The position numbers and the translations under genes are program-made. Positions 45,045-55,318 of a DNA stretch of 64,000 bases are shown piece by piece. The stretch comes from Collybiopsis luxurians FD-317 M1 (Eukaryota > Basidiomycota > Agaricomycetes > Agaricales > Omphalotaceae): assembly GCA_000827265.1 (NCBI GenBank), contig KN834852.1, positions 44,845-108,844 on the forward strand, written 5' to 3'. Below the pieces are notes generated by a model, which was not told the DNA's origin, ran no database searches, and saw nothing but the letters and a program-made list of their open reading frames with translations. Positions within the stretch are counted from its first letter, which is position 1, and each line of letters begins with the position of its first letter.

Positions 45045-45806
45045 TAGTTGCCATCACATCTTACAGAGCCACCTTTGACTGCTCTGTGCTTTACCACACA
45101 TTTGACACCCATAGCAACTGTGATGTACACTGAATTGTACCATCCAACCAAGCCAAACCAGGATACTGGGCTGACTGTGATGAGAACCTGTGCCCTAACT
45201 GCTACCTACTTAGCATATCGATACCAGAAAATGTTTCTGAAAACAGAAGATTCATATGCATCCCTGTGATCATCCCATCTGCATCCCGAGCTGTATCCCG
45301 AGCACCATCTAGAGTACCATCCAGGGTAGGATGAACTTCAAACCCTACTAGTGCCAGAGCATCCCCTGCATACATACCTACCACTCTTCCATCTGTTGAA
45401 CAAGAACCTGCTCACAAATCTGAAACTGAAACTGAAGCTGAATCCAACCATATTGAAGCAGATTCTCCTGAAACTGAAATGTCCAACATAACTCTTGCTG
45501 ATCTTACTAAAGCCATAAAGGATCTGGCTGACAGCCAGGACTCCCTCAGAGACATTGTTGCTGACATGACTCACCATTCCAACTCCAATAAAGGAGTCAG
45601 CAAACCCCAGAACTATGATGGGAAATGCAGTGATGACACCTGATGCTTCTTAGCTGCCTTTGAACTATGGGCTCAAGGGATTCCTGCACTAGCAACTGGC
45701 AATGTCAACATTATCATGGCTGCCATATCCTTCCTTGAAGGAGATGCCGCCATTTGGACCACCCCCATTGCAGAAAACATCACTCAGGTCAACAACCAAA
45801 CCCAGG
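45045..45806 (+). pseudogene. Ty3/gypsy gag fragment, third family
   Basis: In the plus frame from about 45,395: SETETEAESNHIEADSPET, then LTKAIKDLADSQDSLRDI, then PQNYDGK, FLAAFELWAQGIPAL and AAISFLEGDAAIWTTP. This is the acidic start and capsid-like core of a fungal gypsy gag. A TGA follows CSDDT. The frame is cut at 45,811 by the fold-back element. It may belong with the reverse transcriptase fragment at 11,830. Confidence 0.6.
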
Positions 45807-45811
45807 GAGTC

Positions 45812-47742
45812 TGTTATGTCCTACGCTATTTTTTCTGCTCTTTCCAACCGATACACTCACCACACAACTTGATAATAATCCTACCAATCAGTTTGGCTCT
45901 CCAAATCCAATACATGTTTCACGAGGCAAACTAATCAGTTGCTCATTCTAAACTTCTATTCACAAGGCCACATGTTTTCCTGCAGAGTATAAAAGCCTTG
46001 TACCTACATCTCTCACAATAATGCTGTTATTACCTGAACTATCTTGATCAGTGTTGTTTCTGTTCTCTTGTTCACTAGTCTATAATATTATTCTGCTTAA
46101 CACTGAGTCAAGCAAACCCCATTGACACCGAGTCACTGGCATATCCACTTCTCACTTGTCGAACTGATCGACAAGACTATTCAACTGCCGTAGCCTTTCA
46201 AATATTCCATCTCATAGGGTAAATGGACACTGAGTTATGAACCTTCTGAGTCAACCCTTGTTAATACTGTCTTAATGAGTTTTTCTTTCAATATACAATC
46301 TCTAGTTGCACCGAGCTACTAGATTTGTTATTCAACACTCGAGGATCATTCCTCTATATCAAATACTCAAACTGTACAGGACTTGATCACTTGTCGTATG
46401 TAGCAACTCCCCATCATGTACTCTGTCTCGGCTGTGGTATAATAAAATACTTTATATTCACTGAACCTGCTACAAGCTTCTAACAACAAAGGTAGTAAAG
46501 GTCCTAACAAAATAACAGCATTCCCTCCATCACTGAGATGTCTGGGGAATCTGCGAAACATTTTGTAAGTGAACAAGAAAGACAGTGTCAAGAACAAGAA
46601 TGCCAAAGAGCAGCGAGAGCTACAAGGTTCCAGAGAAGAGAGGAGCAATGTGAAGCTTCTACACTGGATGACCACTCAGTTTCATCAGCACCTGCGAGAG
46701 GTGTCATACCCTTGAGAATGGGGGAAATTTTGGAACATAATGATAGAGACCTGTTTGACCTGGAAAATCCTGTCAAACACAGGTCTCCTCATGTTCCAGG
46801 ACACCTGGTCTCGACTCCATATGTTTTGAGTCACTCCCAGCGAGGTCAGCCATATCATATGGCAGCTAGAGCTGACTTGAGGCTAGCCATGAGGCCAACA
46901 CAAAGTGCCCCAATAACACCCAAAAAAGGAAGGGAACAAGAAACAATTCATTTATCAGAATTAACTCATTCCCCGGAAGATCCTTGAGGCTTTAGTGTGG
47001 GAGTCAGCTCGACATGCCCCTTCCACATGCCAACTCATCCTGAGAATGAGGATTATTATGAAGATATCGGCATATCTCCAATGACACGATATACATCTAT
47101 AGGGGTGAGACACAAGGTCATCTCCCCATTAGAACATATCAGATGTCCACTTCCTCTCACACCAAGAGAAGAAGAATCTAAATTTGCATTGCAACAATCA
47201 GAATGAGAGATGAGTTGGGGGTTATACTCATTGGGGCCACTCTCATTAAGGAGCCCACAGTCTCTGTTCAATTTAAAATGGTCTACTCCAATAGTAGAAA
47301 GCGATGCAATACAGGCTCAGGGATTGTTGAGCCCAATCCCCAATATAGGTAGAAGAACTGTCTCGTTGCTGGAGCAAAGCAGTCCATTACCTGCTCCTCT
47401 GACAACAGAAGAATTGGTGAAGGAGACACAGAATTGGAACTGCGAGAGTTCCTTAATATCCCCTCCCTATCAGAATGTTCGTGTTGTACTGTTGACAGAA
47501 TTAACCCATCAATTGGTTGATTTACTTCAAATCAATCAATGCACACATTTCGAATTAATAAAGGCAATGCAATATTATATTCAAATTATTAATGGTCGAG
47601 ACCCAGAATGAAGGACAATTTCTGGGTTCTAGCTGCCTATTTTCAGAAATGTCTAATGCAACAACCTTCCCAATTACCTAATGGGATAAATAATGAAAGA
47701 TTCCAGTTGAAAGAAGTATATGAAATCAGAGATATTTTTTGG
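45812..47742 (+). repeat. Left inverted arm of the fold-back element
   Basis: LTR (start TGTTATGTCCTACGC) followed by the gag N-terminal half. It is the reverse complement of 51,577-55,318 once the hAT-like insertion is removed. The arm ends within the loop's protease sequence at gatatttttt. The position matching the hAT target (47,320-47,327, gggattgt) is empty. Confidence 0.85.
46538..47725 (+). pseudogene. Gag N-terminal half, left arm
   Basis: Starts MSGESAKHFVSEQERQCQEQ and runs through MRPTQSAPITPKKGREQE, PFHMPTHPENEDYYEDIG and HQLVDLLQINQCTHFELIK to NNERFQLKEVYE, where the frame enters the antisense protease. TGA stops at 46,985 and 47,205 and at 47,609 are each absent from the matching right-arm or loop copy, which has CGA-type or other sense codons. 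Structural role in the retrotransposon particle is inferred from position. Confidence 0.7.
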
Positions 47743-47749
47743 GAATTTT

Positions 47750-50700
47750 TCTGCAAGGTTTTTATCAATAAAAGAATGAGTCGCGCCTGAATCAATAAGA
47801 GTATTAAAGCTTAGATTTTCGGAATCGGAGAAGGGGAAACATGTCAAGACAAGAAATGAGTTGTTAGAGCAAGACAAGAGATGAGCTGGAAATGTTTTTT
47901 CTATTACTGCCCCATGACAGACCACTTGAGCAGGGTTTTTTGGATTCCAGGCTGCTCTCAGTGTGTCTCTGGAATCCCCTCCACTTTTCCCGAGTTGTTT
48001 TCTATCTTGACATTCCAAATCTTGTTGTTAGATGGGTCCCCTTCTAGAATGAAGGTTGCAGCCCTCAACTGGTCACTTTGTTGATTATTTTTACTTGAAG
48101 TTCCATTTTTTGGAGGGTCCCAATTCTCCCGATTCTTGCAATCTTTATTGATATGGTCTGATCCACCACAATTATAACAGAGTCCCAGTTTACAATGTCG
48201 ACAGAACTCTTTGACTTGCTCAGGGGTTCTGGCAGCTTGAATTGCCTGTAGGAATTCTTCATCTCCTGGGTTTTTTGAGATTCCATTGTTTCCTCCCTGA
48301 TTTTCTAAGCCTTCTCCACTATTTCCATTCTGACTCGAGGTGCTTGCAAAGTCTTCAGATTGTCCATATACCATACCACTAATATTGTCTGAATTTACAT
48401 TACTATCCCAAGCTGCAGCTCCTCTTTGTCAATTGGTCCAATTACCTTGGTTCCTACCTTGTTGACCCCCTGCTTGCTGGGGGTTATTATTATTGGATCC
48501 TTGTCGCGGGTTAGAGTTTTGAGGATTCGATGGGGCCGTAGGATTATACATCCCGAAACTGGAATTTCCTCCACAAGAATGAGCTGCATTGGTTGCACAA
48601 ATTGAATTGTCCAACTCCTGGAATTGCTGTACCTATTGTGGATAATTCTGAGGGGGATGAGTTTGAGCCACTACTGTAATGTCGAGACTCCTGGTTACCA
48701 CCCCTTGGAGCATTGCTACTAATGCTGTGTCATTGTATCCCGTCTTGAATGCATACTCCTGGAATTGAATAATAAATGTTGCAAATGATTAGTTGTCCAT
48801 CTGCTTGATCCAGACCAGCTTCACCTGTGTGTCTTGTGCAGGATCAAATAGTCTGAAATATGACATGAATTCCACGACAAAGTTGATCCAAGTACAGAGA
48901 GCAGGGACAGGGATTCCAGCTTCTTCCTGTTTCAACAAATTATCATAGTGAGTAGCCGCTGCCCCTGTCAAATACGAGACAGCAAAACCAATTTTATCTG
49001 AGTTGTTCTTGTAGATAGTAGGTTTGGCCATGAAAGTGCGACAGACTTGTGAGAGGAAAGGTTCCCATTTCCACCTATCAGAGCCATTGAAAGGGTCAGG
49101 TTTTTTGACATCAAGTTTTGCTTCCTTATTTAATTGATCTTTTTGCTGATTGAATTCTGGAATCTGACTCGCATCTCATCCTGCAGGACCCAGTTCTCCT
49201 CTTTTGCCTCTGGGGCCTCATACAGCTACCCATCCATTTGCTGGGTGCCAATATGCATTGTGATTTGACCCCCAATTGTCAGGATCATCAGGTGGTCCTC
49301 CTGGACTACCTGGTCCCCCCAGTCCCCCTGGTCCACCACCTCCAGATACCCCTCTAAAACTGCCATTTCTACTATCTCTTTCTCTCTCCAAATTTCCCTC
49401 ACTAATTCCTCCCATCTGCATGACTCCTCCATACGGAGGTCCTCCCAGAGGTCCTCTTGGAGCTCCTGCTATTCCATACCCTCTATAGGTACTGGCATGA
49501 TTCGAGTAGTCATACATCAGCTCAGCTATGTAGGGTCTATACTCTTGAGTCCCTGATCTCCAATATTGATCCGCTGGAACTCTTGCCGGTTCTTGCTGTG
49601 TCGAGATGATAGGGTGATAATCATTTGTTACTTGTCCCGGTGATCTATGTGGGATTGCAGGTATTGAGTCAGAATTTCTGGCAGTTGGGTGGATGTATTG
49701 CCTGGGAGCAGCTGTAAATACAGGTGGAGTGAATCTTGCAGCCTGAGGAGCAGTTTCCACAACTACTGGTGGTGGGACATGCACAGTCTGTTGAATTGCA
49801 GGCTGTTGAGGGAGGACTTCTGAGGCTCTCGGTGGTTGGGAAATCTGGCAACTCAATTCCCTAGTGAAAGGATTAACCACTTTCCCTATACCCTTTACAT
49901 TTTGTAGGGGAGTAAATTTCTTTTTCTCTAATGGGGGCATTGGGTGATGAGTCTTGAGAGCTGAAGGGTGGAGCTGATCTTCGGAAAATGAAAGGTCCCA
50001 GTTATCTCAACTTCTCATGAAGTTAAATCCTTTGTTCTTGAATTCATTCCTTTCCCCCAAAGGTGGGGCATATGCCATATTCCACTGTTTTACCTGACTT
50101 GGTCCCAACGTCTCCCATTGGTTTTGCTGTTCACTGACTTGGGCCATATTTCCAGGATCTGAATATCAAGACGAGAAAGGAATTCCCAGTCCGGTGGTAT
50201 TTGGGGAATTTACTAAACCCCTGGCATTCCAACCAGGTCCTTCCAAGCAATTATTCTCATGGAAAGCTTCAGGTGTTTCTCTCCTATGGTATGTTGGACC
50301 GTCAGTCCTGAATCTTAAATGATTCAGCCATAAAGAGCATCCCAAATCAGGCTCTGTCACTGTTTGTTCAGGATATTGTCCCACAAGGTGAGTTTCATTA
50401 GCAAAATGAGTTGTTGATACAGCATACTTGTCTCGGGCAGCCCATCTTTCCAATTGTAGAGCTGCATCGAGAGGAATTTCTCCTCCAATATGTACTTTTG
50501 AGCTTCCAGCTTGCAAATGCTCTGCTCTGGGAGAGAAAATCTCCTGTTTGGTTTCTGTTTCGAGGCTCATATGAGGATCCCCTGTGGTCTTAGCAGCTTC
50601 TGGCTCATCTGTCACTGATTCCACCTGGGCTTTTATTACCCAGGTGCCTCCCACATCTCCATGGATTCTCTCCTTGTATTGTTTCACTAGGCAAATATCC

Positions 50701-51569
50701 TTGTCTCAAGGATTTATCACACTCATCAGCGTGTCGCTGGCATTTTGCAATGCCAAACATCTCGCAGTTCTTTCTGAAAAGAATTCATTCTCCTCCCTTC
50801 GAGCCTTTCCTGAGGAGGGTTTGAGTTCCCAAACCCCATCAGTTGTCCTCACCTGGTGTTCACCCCTTTCTTCGGGTACTATTAGCAGCCTGCAGTCCAG
50901 TTCAGTAGGTGGAAGTTGCCTCGACTCTTCCAGATCCTCATAACTTGGAGTATTAGTATTTCCCATAGATTTACAATACTCCTTTGCCACCTGAGCTATT
51001 TTCTGCTGGTCCTGAAATTGACTTGTATAACTGTAACCCCCAATAAGGTCATCTGCTCTCACAGATTGTCCTTGTTCCACTTTATCTAATAGTGATAACA
51101 TAGGAGAGTTCACAGTTTTCCTCTCTTCATTGTCCACTATTGTATTAAGCAGGAAATTGATTTGCAATTTTTGTACTGACTTGAGATGCCTCATGGTGGC
51201 CTCATTCACCATTTCCATTCGTTCAGGATCCATAATCAACTGTGATAGCCGTAGGGCTCCTTCATATACTTCTTTCAACTGGAATATTTCATTATTTATC
51301 CCATTAGGTAATTGGGAAGGTTGTTGCATTAGATGTTTCTGAAAATAGGCAGCTAGAACCCAGAAATTGTCCTTCATTTCTGGGTCTCGACCATTAATAA
51401 TTTGAATATAATATTGCATTGCCTTTCTTAATTTGAAATGTGTGCATTGATTGATTTGAAGTAAATCAACCAATTGATGTGTTAATTCTGTCAATGGTAC
51501 GACATGAACATTCTGATAGGGAGGGGACATTAAGGAACTCTCGCAGTTCCAATTCTGTGTCTCCTTCAT
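47750..51569 (-). pseudogene. Gag, zinc knuckle and protease of the loop segment
   Basis: Reads leftwards from 51,569 (MKETQNWNCESS) in long open pieces: 50,706-51,569, 50,166-50,687, 49,218-49,940, 48,789-49,031 and 47,958-48,374. The 49,218-49,480 part is glycine-rich with collagen-like triplets (GGPGGLGGPGSPGGPPDD, then GPRGKRGEPGPAG). A CCHC zinc knuckle CYNCGGSDHINKDC lies at about 48,140-48,185. The aspartic protease motif LIDSGATHSFI is at about 47,775-47,810. The segment ends at KNISDF where it meets the left arm; the pol genes are missing. The matching plus copy is at 55,319-58,250. CpG moderate to low. Confidence 0.78.
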
Positions 51570-51990
51570 GAATTCTAAAAAATATCTCTGATTTCATATA
51601 CTTCTTTCAACTGGAATCTTTCATTATTTATCCCATTAGGTAATTGGGAAGGTTGTTGCATTAGACATTTCTGAAAATAGGCAGCTAGAACCCAGAAATT
51701 GTCCTTCATTCTGGGTCTCGACCATTAATAATTTGAATATAATATTGCATTGCCTTTATTAATTCGAAATGTGTGCATTGATTGATTTGAAGTAAATCAA
51801 CCAATTGATGTGTTAATTCTGTCAATGGTACGACATGAACATTCTGATAGGGAGGGGACATTAAGGAACTCTCGCAGTTCCAATTCTGTGTCTCCTTCAT
51901 GAATTCTTCTGTCGTTGGAGGAGCAGGTAATGGACTGCTTTGCTCCAGCAATGAGACAGTTCTTCTACCTATATCGGGGATTGGGCTCAA

Positions 51991-51998
51991 CAATCCCC
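51991..51998. repeat. Target-site duplication, left copy (acaatccc)
   Basis: Eight bases identical to 53,806-53,813; the uninterrupted arm has one copy at 47,320-47,327. Confidence 0.9.
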
Positions 51999-53805
51999 AG
52001 ATAGGGAGATCATGACAGGCCGTCAAAGCACATACAACCTGATCAAAAAATACATCTGACTGGTACAAAAATCTGGTTCGACCGGCCAAATTTTTGACAT
52101 TTACATTAACAATAATACAACTGTAATATTTATTATGTATAATTGCAGTAGCATCTCAACACAGATGGAATGGGAGAGCTGCCGAATGCTGAAACTGCAG
52201 AATATACTAATAGGCTATGCTGAATAATGCTCAAACTATAAATGCATTTGGGTGCAACAGTATTGAGATACTGTTATAAATACATCTGAAGCAGCACTGT
52301 AATGCAGGTGCTATAGTCTGCAGCAGGTCTGCAATAGCAGCTGAATGCAATAGACTTCAACTGCTGTTAAAATTTTCATGAACAAAAAGCCTTGTGCTTC
52401 AGCACAGAGTTGCTACTATAAACATATCCTAAATGGCATTCTGGTGCTACTGCATTTGTCTGCTATGATACTCGAGTGCAGAAGCATGGAGGTGTTATTA
52501 TAAGAGATATGCTAAACAGCATTCTGGTACTACACCATTTGTCTGCGACAGTACTTGAGTACAGTAGCATGAAATTGCTACTGTAACATACCCTAAACAG
52601 CATTCCAATGCTACTTCATTTTTCTGCAATAGCACTTGGGTGCAACAGGTTTTAGCTGCTGTAAAAAATTCTCAAATAGCCTTGCCATTGATAGACCTCT
52701 GTCAATTGCTCTAATGGGTCCAGAGTGCAACTGCTCTCACACCTTTCTTTGTAGACTTGATTGTAGAGATATCCAGGTTGCCCTCAGAGGCTGCTGCAAG
52801 TAGATGCTCTTGTACTTGTAACTGCACCTGAGGGCAATGGCATTTACCCTTCAAATCAGTTATATTTCCTGACAATCTTGATGCAGTCTGTATGTAAATA
52901 TTTTGATTGTAGACAGTTCACGGCCAGTGAACTTGAATATTGTAATTTCATTTCACCTGACCAAAGCTTTTACATTCAAAAAATTGCCGTGAACTGTCTA
53001 CAATCAAAATTCTCTTTACCAGTCCAATCATCATAGGTTATAAGTATTACAATAAATTCTTGCTGCCTTCAGGGGTTGTTATAACTGATATTCAATGCTC
53101 ATAAGTTATAACAGTATCTGATGGCAACTTAGTAAGGCACTGTGATTTAATTTATAAATGCAACTCAATGCTGCTGCACTAAGTATCAGTGAGTTAGACT
53201 CAGTAGTAGCAACAGATGCTGCTAGAAGTTTTTTATGTACAAATTAAAAGCTACTGCATTGAGATGCTGGTGAGGATAATTGCAACAGGTATGGGTTGCT
53301 GCTTGACTTGTAATGATGGCAGCAGTCCCATGCTACTGGGCTCAGATGCTTCTGCAGCAAATGGCAGAACTTGGAAACAGCAACTGAAAGCTCCTGTACT
53401 GAATTGTAGTGGCTTTGAAATGCTGCTTGAGATGCTACTAACAGCAACTCCATCCCAGTGCATTCAAGTGCATCTGCAGCAGACAGCAGTTATACTGGAA
53501 TGCAGTTTGAAGTCCCATGCTCTTTCTATTGTGTGTGTGCTCCTACACCTATGTGCTTTTTTTCTCAAGTCCTACTTGGACTGAAGTGCTACTGCTGTAA
53601 TAAACATATACTTATGTCTTCCCCTACTATTTATTATAATGAACATCGACAATCATACTTTCATGTAGATACTGAATAGAGATTGATCAATTAACCAATA
53701 CAATTTTGACAGTTTGGCCTGTCAAACTAATTTTTTGCACCAGTCAGATGTGTTTTGTGGTTGGGCTGTATGTGTTTTGCCGGCATGGCACCCGCTCCCT
53801 ACCCC
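51999..53805. mobile_element. hAT-like non-autonomous DNA transposon, 1,807 bp
   Basis: Flanked by the 8-bp duplication acaatccc (51,991-51,998 and 53,806-53,813). The termini are inverted repeats of about 100 bp: left begins cagatagggag, right (reverse complement) ggggtagggag, and both contain acatctgactggt followed by a caaaaa run. Eight-base duplications with TAGGG-type ends point to the hAT superfamily. No transposase was found. The interior carries degenerate units of about 100 bp rich in gctactgca-type words (52,380-52,680) and a perfect 25-bp inverted repeat at 52,900-53,010. The 122-codon frame at 53,216-53,584 has no family signature. Confidence 0.8.
52900..53010. repeat. Perfect 25-bp inverted repeat with 61-nt loop
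   Basis: Bases 52,900-52,924 (start attttgattgtagacag) are the exact reverse complement of 52,986-53,010. Weaker pairing continues inward. It could be a nested fold-back MITE of 111 bp or a hairpin-forming part of the host transposon. Confidence 0.85.
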
Positions 53806-53813
53806 ACAATCCC
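53806..53813. repeat. Target-site duplication, right copy (acaatccc)
   Basis: Matches 51,991-51,998 and marks the right edge of the hAT-like insertion. Confidence 0.9.
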
Positions 53814-55318
53814 TGAGCCTGTATCGTGTCGCTTTCTACTATCAGAGTAGACCATTTTAAATTGAACAGAGACCGTGGGCCCCTTAATGAGAGTGGCCCC
53901 AATGAGTATAACCCCCGACTCATCTCTCGTTCTGATTGTTGCAATGCAAATTTAGATTCTTCTTCTCTTGGTGTGAGAGAAAGTGGACATCTGATATGTT
54001 CTAATGGGGAGATGACCTCGCGTCTCACCCCTATAGATGTATATTGTGTCATTGGAGATATGCCGATATCTTCATAATAATCCTTGTTCTCAGGATGAGT
54101 TGGCATGTGGAAGGGGCATGTTGAGCTGACTCCTACACTAAAGCCTCGAGGATCTTCCGGGGAACAAGTTAATTCTGATAAATGAATTGTTTCTTGTTCC
54201 CTTCCTTTTTTGGGTGTTATTGGGGCACTTTGTGTTGGCCTCATGGCTAGCCTCAAGTCAGCTCTAGCTGCCATATGATATGGCTGACCTCACTGGGAGT
54301 GACTCAAAACATATGGTGTTGAGACCAGGTGTCCTGGAACATGAGGAGACCTGTGTTCAACAGGATTTTCCAGGTCAAATGGGTCTCTATCATTATGTTC
54401 CAAAATTTCCCCCATTCTTGAGGGTATGGCACCTCTTGCAGGTGCTGATGAAACTGAGCAGTTGTCCAGTGTAGAAGCTCCATGTCACTCCTCTCTTCTC
54501 TGGAACCTTGTAGCTCTCGCTGCTCTTTGGCATTCTTGTTCTTGACACTGTCTTTCTTGTTCACTTACAAAATGTTTCGCAGATTCCCCAGACATCTCGG
54601 TGATGGAGAGAATGCTGTTATTTTGTTAGGACCTTTACTACCTTTTGTTGTTAGAAGCTTGTAGCAGGTTCAGTGAATAGAGAGTAATTTATTATACCAC
54701 AGCTGAGACAGAGTACATGATGGGGAGTCACTACATATGACAAGTGATCGAGTCCTGTACAGTTTGAGTATTTGATTTAGAGGAATGATCCTTGAGTGTC
54801 GAATAACAAATCTAGTAGCTCGGTGGGACTAGAGATTGTATATCGAAAGAACTCATTAAGACAGTATTAACAAGGGTTGACTCAGAAGGTTCGTGACTCA
54901 GTTTCTGTTTACCCTACGAGATGGAATATTCAAGAGGCTACGGCTGTCGAATAGTCTTGTCAATTGGTTCGACAAGTGAGAAGTGGATATGCCAGTGACT
55001 CAGTGTCAATGGGGTTTGCTCAACTCAGTGTTAAGCAGAATAATATTATAGACTAGTGAACAAGAGAACAGAAACAACACAGATCAAGATAGTTCAGGTA
55101 ATAACAGCATTATCATGAGAGATGTAGGTACCAGGCTTTATACTCTGCAGGACAACATGTGGTCTTGTGAATAGAAGTTTGGAATGAGCAACTGGTTAGT
55201 TTGCCTTGCAAAATGCGTGTCGGATTTGGAGAGCTGAATTGATTGGTAAGACTATTATCGAGTCATGGGGTGAGTGTATCAGTTGGAAAGAGCAGAAAAA
55301 ATAGTGTAGGGCATAACA

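Larger units (their letters stand above)
51595..54595 (-). pseudogene. Gag N-terminal half, right arm, split by insertion
   Basis: The same gag as 46,538-47,725. The piece 53,814-54,274 reads MAARADLRLAMRPTQSAP, then PFHMPTHPENKDYYEDIG, then SDTIQAQGL; the continuation at 51,710-51,998 reads GLLSPIPDIGRRTVSLLEQ and so on to INGRDPE. The 1.8-kb element lies between QAQG and LLSP. Codons that are TGA in the left arm are sense here, which shows the arms have decayed independently. Confidence 0.7.
45812..55318. mobile_element. Fold-back Ty3/gypsy derivative with inverted arms
   Basis: The element begins TGTTATG (45,812) and ends CATAACA (55,318). The first 1.93 kb, LTR plus gag start on the plus strand, is repeated in inverted orientation at the right end. 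Between them lies one minus-strand gag-protease segment. Read from the right the order is arm, an 18-nt inverted copy of the last bases of the loop (aaatcagagatatttttt), loop, then inverted arm. This palindromic layout fits a template switch or self-primed synthesis during reverse transcription. Flanks gagtc (left) and gaatc (right) differ at one base, so a target duplication is only possible. Confidence 0.8.
51577..55318 (-). repeat. Right inverted arm of the fold-back element, interrupted by a transposon
   Basis: Reverse complement of the left arm. LTR from 55,318 leftwards, gag start ATG at 54,595, gag to 53,814, then the hAT-like insertion, then gag from 51,998 to about 51,595 (KEVYE) and the 18-nt junction. 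Net length without the insertion and one target copy is about 1,927 bp. Confidence 0.85.

Noticed and set aside
45807..45811. gagtc as the target duplication of the fold-back element, with gaatc at 55,319-55,323
   Set aside because: One mismatch, and the two flanks come from different gag families, so the sites were not simply one target; kept only as a possibility.
49276..49488. Proline-rich plus-strand frame (also 56,450-56,650 minus)
   Set aside because: Antisense shadow of the glycine-rich Gag tract.
53216..53584. 122-codon frame as a possible transposase of the hAT-like element
   Set aside because: No hAT signature; it derives from degenerate repeats rich in gctactgca-type words.
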